Shown: positions 24,240 through 29,750 of the stretch, in pieces
Position numbering within the stretch: position 1 is the first letter of the stretch
How the letters are laid out: every line of letters begins with the position of its first letter
From: an uncultured Prevotella sp.
GTDB taxonomy: Bacteria; Bacteroidota; Bacteroidia; Bacteroidales; Bacteroidaceae
Length of the DNA stretch: 29,750 bases
Reading direction: 5' to 3'
NCBI GenBank assembly: GCA_946623195.1
Contig: CAMOQW010000014.1
Coordinates: 1-29,750 of the forward strand
Made by a program: the position numbers and the translations under genes
Notes under the pieces: model-generated
Databases searched by the model: none
What the model saw: the letters and a program-made list of their open reading frames with translations, nothing else
Told to the model about the DNA's origin: nothing

Positions 24240-25645
24240 ACAACCGATTATACGGAAAACTGATTTTTGAGCTCTCCAAGGAGGGCCGTAAAGGCTACAG
24301 CCTGCCTCAGAACAATTTTGGCCATTACGAGATTCCTGCGTCATTGAAGCGTACCGAGGATGCCGCGCTGCCCGAGTGTGACGAGTTGACCGTGGTGCGC
24401 CACTACACCAATCTCTCCAATAACAACTTTGGCGTAGACACAGGCTTCTATCCGCTCGGTTCCTGTACGATGAAGTACAACCCGAAAATCAATGAGGAAG
24501 TGGCCGCCATGCCGCAGTTCCTGAACCTGCACCCCCAGCAGCCTGACGACACAGTGGTGGGGGCCAAAGCACTGATGGTATTGCTCGAAAAAGCCCTCTG
24601 TGCCATCACAGGCCTAGCCCATTTCACCTTCAAGCCCTATGCCGGTGCTCACGGTGAACTGACAGGCCTCATGACCATCGATAACTATCATCGCTCGCGT
24701 GGCGATATGCAGCGCAAGAAGGTCATAGTGCCCGATTCAGCCCATGGCACCAATCCTGCTTCTGCTGCCGTCTGCGGACTAGAAATCTTAGAGGTGAAGT
24801 CAACGGAAGATGGCTTGGTAGACCTGGAAGACTTGGAGAAAATCGTTACTGCGGAAGGGCCTGGCATCGCCGCCATGATGATGACCAATCCCAATACGCT
24901 GGGCCTCTTTGAGATGCATATTCCCGATATTGCCAAACTCATCCACGACTGCGGAGGACTGATGTATTACGACGGAGCCAACCTGAATCCCATGTTGGGA
25001 GCTTGTCGACCGGGCGACATGGGATTTGACGTGATGCACATCAATCTCCACAAGACATTCTCGACGCCTCATGGCGGTGGAGGACCTGGTGCCGGACCGG
25101 TAGGGGTCCGTGAGGGTCTGCAGGAATTCCTGCCTATCGTATCGCCCTATCATGGCAACTTCGGCGTGCTGATGCGAGCCTATGCCTATATTCTTTCACT
25201 GGGCAGAGAAGGGCTCAAGTATGTAGGTCCGTTGGCTACCCTCAATGCCAACTACATCAAGGAGTCGCTGAAAGATGTCTACGAGCTGCCCATAGACGGA
25301 TTGTGCTGCCATGAGTTCGTATTCGACGGTCTAAAAGACAAGTCGACCGGGGTCACCACGATGGATGTAGCCAAGCGATTGCTCGACTACGGATATCATG
25401 CGCCCACCATCTACTTCCCACTGCTGTTCCATGAATCGCTCATGATTGAGCCCACCGAAAACGAGTCGAAGGAAACCCTTGACGGATTCATTGCCGTAAT
25501 GCGCCAGATAGCCGAAGAAGCCAAAAACAATCCCGATTTGGTGAAGTCGGCCCCTCACACCACGCCAATCGGACGCGTGGACGATGTGCTGGCAGCCAAG
25601 CATCCTATTGTCACCTATAAACAATTGCTGAATGACAACAACTGA
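24236..25645 (+). CDS. gcvPB: glycine dehydrogenase (decarboxylating) subunit 2
   Basis: This 469-residue PLP-binding half of the P protein releases CO2 from glycine and passes the aminomethyl group to lipoyl-GcvH. The PLP lysine is K273 in [18 protein letters not shown], with the glycine-rich loop intact. [25 protein letters not shown] (about 63-87), [13 protein letters not shown] and [12 protein letters not shown] are conserved PLP-pocket segments. The C-terminal domain ends in [22 protein letters not shown], typical of the family. It overlaps gcvPA by 4 nt and lpd by 14 nt. Confidence 0.96.
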   Translation: MNNRLYGKLIFELSKEGRKGYSLPQNNFGHYEIPASLKRTEDAALPECDELTVVRHYTNLSNNNFGVDTGFYPLGSCTMKYNPKINEEVAAMPQFLNLHPQQPDDTVVGAKALMVLLEKALCAITGLAHFTFKPYAGAHGELTGLMTIDNYHRSRGDMQRKKVIVPDSAHGTNPASAAVCGLEILEVKSTEDGLVDLEDLEKIVTAEGPGIAAMMMTNPNTLGLFEMHIPDIAKLIHDCGGLMYYDGANLNPMLGACRPGDMGFDVMHINLHKTFSTPHGGGGPGAGPVGVREGLQEFLPIVSPYHGNFGVLMRAYAYILSLGREGLKYVGPLATLNANYIKESLKDVYELPIDGLCCHEFVFDGLKDKSTGVTTMDVAKRLLDYGYHAPTIYFPLLFHESLMIEPTENESKETLDGFIAVMRQIAEEAKNNPDLVKSAPHTTPIGRVDDVLAAKHPIVTYKQLLNDNN

Positions 25646-26888
25646 CCTCATCATCATCGGCGCGGGGCCTGGTGGCTACCGCGCCGCTGAATATGCCGCC
25701 GAACAGGGCCTGAAGGTGGTCATCTTTGAAGAAGAGCACGTGGGAGGCACCTGTCTGAATATTGGTTGCATACCCACGAAGACCTACGTCCATGCCGGTT
25801 CTTTCGCTGAGGCCGTGGAGCGTCAGCCGCAGGTGGTTCAGCAGTTAAGGGCTGGCATAGAAAGCATCCTTGCTCAGCCCGGCATCACCCTTGTTCGCAG
25901 CCGTGCAACCTTTGCCGACGACCATACGGTGTACTCGGATGCCGGCGATGCCTTCACTGCCCCAAACATCATCATTGCTACGGGTTCAGAAACAAAATGG
26001 CTACCAATAGAGGGCGTTAAAAGCGACCCTCGCGTGGTAGACTCCACCGGACTCCTGCAGTTGCAGCAGATGCCGCACAAGCTCTGTATCATCGGTGCTG
26101 GCGTCATCGGCATGGAGTTTGCCTCTGTGTTCCAGCGCTTTGGTACTGAAGTGACGGTGATAGAATATCTGAAGGAATGTTTGCCCGCCCTTGACAGCGA
26201 TATTGCCAAACGGCTGCGAAAATTATTAGAGAAGCGTGGCATTACATTTAGGATGAAGACCGCCGTACAATCGATTGCCGACATTGATGCCGACGTTATC
26301 CTGATGGCTACTGGCCGCAAGGCGCACACAGAAGGACTGAAGGTGGAAATCGCCGGCATCACGCTGGCCGCTAATGGCACTATCCCCGTAGACGACAATT
26401 TCCAGGTGGCCAACCTGCCATCGCCGACCGCAAGACTCTATGCCATTGGCGACGTCAACGGTCGTCAGATGTTGGCACATGCTGCTGAAATGCAAGCCGT
26501 AAGGGCAGTAAATCATATTTTGGGCCGCACGGATAGCATCAGGTTCGACATCATGCCTGCCGCCATCTTTACTGAGCCGGAAGCAGCCTGCGTGGGGCCT
26601 GCCGAAGAACAATTGAGAAAACAGGGCATGCCCTACGTTTGCCACAAGTCGTTCTGGCGGGCTAATGGTAAGGCCCTGGCCATGGGAGAGACGGAAGGGC
26701 TGTTGAAATTGTTCTGCGAACCGTCCGACGGCCGTCTGCTGGGTTGTCATGCATACGGAAACCATGCTGCCGACATAGTGCAGGAAGTCAGCGCACTGAT
26801 GTGCCGTGATACAACGCTCAGCCAATTGCGCGACATCATTCACATACACCCCACACTGGGCGAGGTACTCCTGGCCGCTGCTCAATGA
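25632..26888 (+). CDS. lpd: dihydrolipoyl dehydrogenase (L protein of the glycine cleavage system)
   Basis: This 418-residue FAD-dependent enzyme reoxidises the dihydrolipoyl arm of GcvH with NAD+. The N-terminal FAD Rossmann fold shows [15 protein letters not shown]. The redox disulfide is C41/C46 in [13 protein letters not shown]. The NAD domain has [19 protein letters not shown], and LYAIGDVNG closes the FAD site. The catalytic His-Glu pair is H406 and E411 in HPTLGEVLL. It is about 40 residues shorter than usual, mainly because the segment between the NAD-binding fold and [10 protein letters not shown] is compressed. The start overlaps the end of gcvPB by 14 nt, and [15 protein letters not shown] leaves no room for a different start. 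Location in the operon suggests it serves GcvH, though it could also serve other 2-oxoacid complexes. Confidence 0.95.
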   Translation: MTTTDLIIIGAGPGGYRAAEYAAEQGLKVVIFEEEHVGGTCLNIGCIPTKTYVHAGSFAEAVERQPQVVQQLRAGIESILAQPGITLVRSRATFADDHTVYSDAGDAFTAPNIIIATGSETKWLPIEGVKSDPRVVDSTGLLQLQQMPHKLCIIGAGVIGMEFASVFQRFGTEVTVIEYLKECLPALDSDIAKRLRKLLEKRGITFRMKTAVQSIADIDADVILMATGRKAHTEGLKVEIAGITLAANGTIPVDDNFQVANLPSPTARLYAIGDVNGRQMLAHAAEMQAVRAVNHILGRTDSIRFDIMPAAIFTEPEAACVGPAEEQLRKQGMPYVCHKSFWRANGKALAMGETEGLLKLFCEPSDGRLLGCHAYGNHAADIVQEVSALMCRDTTLSQLRDIIHIHPTLGEVLLAAAQ

Positions 26889-26907
26889 TTATCGCGGGGA
26901 TGACGAC

Positions 26908-29529
26908 TTAGTCAAGGTCGACCACAGTAATGCCGGCACCGCCGAATTGCACGTGCTCGTCCTTGGCTTTCTTTACGTTAGGCACAGTTTTCAGATACTG
27001 TCGGATAAGTTGTCGCAGAATGCCTGACCCCGTTCCGTGTAGAATGCGCACCCGAGACATACCCACCAGTATGGCATCGTCGATGAAGTGCATCACTGTG
27101 TCTACGGCCTCATCGCCACGCATACCTCTCACGTCCAAGTCCTGATGGAAGTTCGACTTGCGGTCTTCTATCGTGGCACTGGTCATGCGCGTGGTTTGGA
27201 TGACCAGTCCACTATGGTCGTTTTTCGGTTTCTCCGTATCCTTGGGCTTTTCGGCGCGTTCCAGTTGTTCCAGTTTCATCTTCGTCTTTACATCGCCAAA
27301 GATGATGGTGGCCTGCTTGCCGCTAATACTTTCCACCCTGCCAATAGTGCCCAATCCCTTCATGCGCACCGTATCGCCTATCCGGATGGGGCGCGACGGA
27401 TTGTCATTCGATGTCTTGGCATGGGCAGCCAGTTTCTCACTGGTAGCCTTCTGCTGAGCATCCTTCTCGCTCTTCCGCTGCATTTTGCGGGCTTTCCGCT
27501 CCTCCATCTGCCGCAGTTTCTTGGCAAAGTCTTCTTCGCTCATCAGTCCACGGGTGTCATCGTTCTGCACCTGTTCGCGGAATTCCTGCAGTTCTTCACG
27601 GATGAGCCGCGTCTGCTCCTTTTCAGCCTGAGCCTCCTTGATTTCACGGATGGCGTTCTCTATCTTGCGGTTAGCCTCCTTCAGCAGTTCTTCCGCTTGT
27701 ACCTTGGCACGATTTAAGATGGCCTTGCGCTCGCGTTCTATCTCTTCGATACTGGCATCCAGTCTCTCACCCGTAGCCTCCAGCCGCTTCTCATGCTGGT
27801 GAATGGTCTGTCGCTTGCCCTCCCAATATCGTTTGTCGCGCACAATATCTTGCAAGTATTTGTCGCTCTGAATGTATTCCGAACCCACTATCTCCGAAGC
27901 ATCGTTGATAACCTCTTCAGGAATGCCGGTTTTGCGGGCTATCTCGATGGCAAAGCTGCTGCCAGGCTGACCGATGGAAAGCTGGAAAAGGGCCTGCATC
28001 TGATGCCGATCATAGAGCATGGCGCCATTGACCACGCCGGGATGGTCTTCGGCGAAGTGTTTCAGGTTCTGATAGTGAGTAGTGATGACGCCAAAGGCCT
28101 GTTTCTTCCAGAACTGCTTCAGCACTGCCTCTGCTATCGCACCGCCTATGGTGGGTTCCGTACCCCCGCCAAACTCGTCAATCAGCAGCAGCGTGTCGCC
28201 ATTGGCCTGCCGCATCATGTTCTTCATGTTCAGTAGATGACTGGAGTAGGTGGAGAGGTCGTCGCTGATGCTTTGTTCATCGCCAATGTCTATCATGATG
28301 TCGCGGAAGATGCCCGTTGTCGAACGGTCGCCAATGGGGATGCTGAGGCCACATTGCAACATATACTGCAGAAGCCCTACCGTCTTCAGGCATACCGACT
28401 TGCCGCCTGCATTGGGACCTGAGATGATGAGCAGCCGTCCACAGGTGACATTCCTCTCACCTCCTACCCCTGGCCTCTCACCTCTGCCCTCTGGTCCCTC
28501 ACCTTTTAACATGATGTCCAGCGGCACCACCCGCTTCTCCTGTTTCGCCAGCGAGCGTTGCAGCAAGGGGTGAATGGCCCTAATCCAGTCAATCGCGGGT
28601 TCGCCCTTTACCTGCGGCTCGTATGCATCCTGCTGTTCGGCCATTGCAGCCTTAGCCTGTATGAGGTCTATCTGCGCTAGGAATCGGTACGACTCCAGTA
28701 CATCAGGCACCTGTGGGCGCAACTCGTCGCTAAAGACGGTCAGTATGCGGATGATTTCGCGCCGTTCAGCAGCCTCCAGTTCCCGGACTTTATTGTTGGC
28801 TTCCACCACTTCAGCAGGCTCAATGAATACTGTCTTTCCCGTAGCCGACTCGTCGTGAACAATGCCTTTGATGCGACGTTTCACTCCGGGAGCCACGGGT
28901 ATCATCAGTCGTCCGTCGCGCACTGTCGGTGCTGCATCCTTATCCACCAGACCATCTCTTTGGGCCGTATGAAGAATAGTGTACAGCGTTCGCGAAATAG
29001 AGCCTGCCATCTGTTCCATGTCGTGGCGGATACCCGCCAACACCATCGATGCCGAATCCTTGATGTGGCCGAATTTGTCAAGGATAGAATCAATGCGACG
29101 AATCATGGCGGGAAAAGTCTGCACGTCTGCCGCCAACCGATGCAGGGCCGGGTAGATGTAAGTGGGTTCGAATCCCTCTCTCTCTGCATCCTCGGTATGG
29201 TTCAGAAACACGACAATCTTTCCGATGGTTTCCAGCGAGCGTCGCAAATTCCACAGTTCATCTTCTTCCAGATGCGTATTCTCCAGACGGATGCGAGCCA
29301 CCGACTCACGCACGTCGAAAAAGAAGTTGAACTCGGGCTTCTCAGGACTCTGCATCAGACGACGGAATTCCCGCACCTGCTCCAGCCATTCATTTATCTC
29401 ACCGGCATCCGCCGAGAAGGCAATTTCGTCTACCTTCTCCTTGCCTAGTGTTGAAAGACATAATTCTCTCAGCAACCGCCTTATTTCATCGAAGCCAACC
29501 TTCGCTTCGTAGTTCTTCGGATAAATCAT
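26908..29529 (-). CDS. mutS2: MutS2-type ATPase with Smr endonuclease domain
   Basis: This 873-residue DNA- or ribosome-acting ABC ATPase belongs to the MutS2 family, known for suppressing homologous recombination or rescuing collided ribosomes. The N-terminal helical lever region (1-340) is followed by Walker A GPNAGGKS (371-378), Walker [14 protein letters not shown] (447-459) and the TTHYQNLK switch. A long coiled coil (about 570-700), a KOW-like segment ([17 protein letters not shown]) and a C-terminal Smr domain (about 797-873) with LDVRG and HGTGSG follow. I chose ATG 29529 ([18 protein letters not shown]); the frame runs on upstream only across the antisense of a tRNA. Two oddities are a repeat insert at residues 342-358 and a tRNA-derived segment at about 114-122. 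Confidence 0.93.
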   Translation of the reverse strand: MIYPKNYEAKVGFDEIRRLLRELCLSTLGKEKVDEIAFSADAGEINEWLEQVREFRRLMQSPEKPEFNFFFDVRESVARIRLENTHLEEDELWNLRRSLETIGKIVVFLNHTEDAEREGFEPTYIYPALHRLAADVQTFPAMIRRIDSILDKFGHIKDSASMVLAGIRHDMEQMAGSISRTLYTILHTAQRDGLVDKDAAPTVRDGRLMIPVAPGVKRRIKGIVHDESATGKTVFIEPAEVVEANNKVRELEAAERREIIRILTVFSDELRPQVPDVLESYRFLAQIDLIQAKAAMAEQQDAYEPQVKGEPAIDWIRAIHPLLQRSLAKQEKRVVPLDIMLKGEGPEGRGERPGVGGERNVTCGRLLIISGPNAGGKSVCLKTVGLLQYMLQCGLSIPIGDRSTTGIFRDIMIDIGDEQSISDDLSTYSSHLLNMKNMMRQANGDTLLLIDEFGGGTEPTIGGAIAEAVLKQFWKKQAFGVITTHYQNLKHFAEDHPGVVNGAMLYDRHQMQALFQLSIGQPGSSFAIEIARKTGIPEEVINDASEIVGSEYIQSDKYLQDIVRDKRYWEGKRQTIHQHEKRLEATGERLDASIEEIERERKAILNRAKVQAEELLKEANRKIENAIREIKEAQAEKEQTRLIREELQEFREQVQNDDTRGLMSEEDFAKKLRQMEERKARKMQRKSEKDAQQKATSEKLAAHAKTSNDNPSRPIRIGDTVRMKGLGTIGRVESISGKQATIIFGDVKTKMKLEQLERAEKPKDTEKPKNDHSGLVIQTTRMTSATIEDRKSNFHQDLDVRGMRGDEAVDTVMHFIDDAILVGMSRVRILHGTGSGILRQLIRQYLKTVPNVKKAKDEHVQFGGAGITVVDLD
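28453..28503 (-). repeat. degenerate 7-bp tandem repeats inside mutS2
   Basis: Read on the minus strand the 51 nt are seven consecutive heptamers close to ggtgaga: ggtgagg, gaccaga, gggcaga, ggtgaga, ggccagg, ggtagga and ggtgaga. They encode a Gly/Glu/Arg-rich stretch ([17 protein letters not shown]). The segment sits about 12 residues before the Walker A motif, where relatives, from memory, run directly from VVPLDI into the [14 protein letters not shown] strand. Confidence 0.75.
29164..29188 (+). repeat. copy of the tRNA-Ser 3' end inside mutS2
   Basis: These 25 nt match the tRNA-Ser(UGA) 3' end at 29701-29725 at 24 positions, with the first 21 identical (T-loop, 3' T-stem and acceptor strand). 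The orientation is the same and the distance is 537 nt. On the minus strand they encode AEREGFEP within MutS2. Confidence 0.85.
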
Positions 29530-29533
29530 GCTG

Positions 29534-29541
29534 CAAAGGTA
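29534..29541 (-). promoter_or_regulatory. -7 box of the mutS2 promoter (leaderless start)
   Basis: TAccTTTG on the minus strand ends 5 nt before the mutS2 ATG, so the transcript should begin at or next to the start codon. No clean -33 TTTG was seen in the A/T-rich upstream stretch. Confidence 0.6.
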
Positions 29542-29603
29542 CAAAAAATAGTTAAAAACATAAAAAACTTTAATGTTTAATGTTGATTCTTTAATTTTTT
29601 TAG

Positions 29604-29611
29604 TACCTTTG
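29604..29611 (+). promoter_or_regulatory. -7 box of the tRNA-Ser promoter
   Basis: TAccTTTG lies 27 nt before the tRNA 5' end, and a weak TTG-containing -33 candidate lies near 29582-29585. The region is shared with the divergent mutS2 promoter. Confidence 0.6.
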
Positions 29612-29638
29612 CACCCGCTTTCAAGCAATCGAAGCACT

Positions 29639-29723
29639 GGAGAGATGGTAGAGTGGTCGATTACAGTAGTCTTGAAAACTACCGTACCGAGAGGTACCGG
29701 GGGTTCGAATCCCTCTCTCTCCG
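29639..29723 (+). tRNA. tRNA-Ser (anticodon UGA)
   Basis: A full cloverleaf with a long class II variable arm can be drawn. The acceptor arm ggagaga pairs with tctctcc. The anticodon arm is gtagt-cttgaaa-actac, giving anticodon TGA. The variable arm gtacc-gaga-ggtac is present. The T-arm is ggggg-ttcgaat-ccctc. The discriminator base is G, as expected for serine. CCA is not encoded (the sequence continues caaac). It reads UCA and, by wobble, other UCN codons. Confidence 0.96.
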
Positions 29724-29731
29724 CAAACATC

Positions 29732-29744
29732 GCTGAAAATCAGC
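29732..29744 (+). terminator. small hairpin after tRNA-Ser, possible terminator
   Basis: gctga (29732-29736) and tcagc (29740-29744) pair around an AAA loop, 9 nt after the tRNA. The window ends before any poly-T tract could be seen, so this is a weak candidate. Confidence 0.25.
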
Positions 29745-29750
29745 AAGTTA

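Noticed and set aside
29530..29730. N-terminal extension of the mutS2 frame by 67 residues (to 29730)
   Set aside because: It reads through the antisense strand of the tRNA-Ser gene and the promoter region. The -7 box directly before ATG 29529 and the family-like start [10 protein letters not shown] fix the real start.

Overview
The window looks like a chromosomal segment of a Bacteroidales bacterium, most likely a Prevotella relative. Three things point there. Several genes are preceded by the Bacteroidetes sigma-factor promoter pattern (TTTG, about 20 nt, TAnnTTTG). Good Shine-Dalgarno sequences are rare. The gene families fit: a BspA-type leucine-rich-repeat surface protein, surface proteins ending in a YDLxGRK...GxYI tail, single-chain glycyl-tRNA synthetase followed by an FKBP lipoprotein, and a Bacteroidetes-type glycine cleavage operon. 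This is a judgement from motifs and protein resemblance; no database search was possible.

Layout. 1-481 holds a truncated remnant of an Rpn/PD-(D/E)XK recombination-promoting nuclease ending in a strong hairpin terminator. 482-883 has no convincing gene but has a textbook promoter and about 250 nt of strongly foldable RNA leading into the next gene. 884-9450 is a tandem cassette of three secreted proteins: a transglutaminase-like protein, a 1212-residue BspA-like LRR protein, and a 1221-residue protein built from InlB-type B-repeats with PGNPGEP linkers. 9600-11727 is glyS plus an FKBP-type prolyl isomerase lipoprotein. 11794-12720 (minus) is an EamA-type transporter. Divergent from it, 12832-14712 encodes a small ABC-type AAA ATPase and a DUF4435/TOPRIM-like protein. 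This pair has the composition of the PARIS anti-phage system, and a 12-bp perfect inverted repeat lies on its promoter. 14703-20339 (minus) is dxs-trkA-trkH-manA: isoprenoid synthesis, potassium uptake and a mannose-6-phosphate isomerase. 20455-26888 is a six-gene operon lplA-gcvT-gcvH-gcvPA-gcvPB-lpd. 26908-29529 (minus) is mutS2, and a tRNA-Ser(UGA) sits divergently upstream of it.

How they work together. The gcv operon is self-contained: the ligase attaches lipoate to GcvH, GcvPA/PB decarboxylate glycine, GcvT moves the methylene group to folate, and Lpd reoxidises the lipoyl arm. TrkA and TrkH form one K+ transporter. The three secreted proteins are probably co-expressed behind the long leader RNA. 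The ATPase and DUF4435 protein probably form a single sensor/effector complex.

The points most worth a second look are the PARIS-like pair and its promoter palindrome; the structured leader at about 583-840; a 21-nt exact copy of the tRNA-Ser 3' end inside the mutS2 coding sequence; and an array of degenerate 7-bp repeats inserted in mutS2 just before the Walker A motif.
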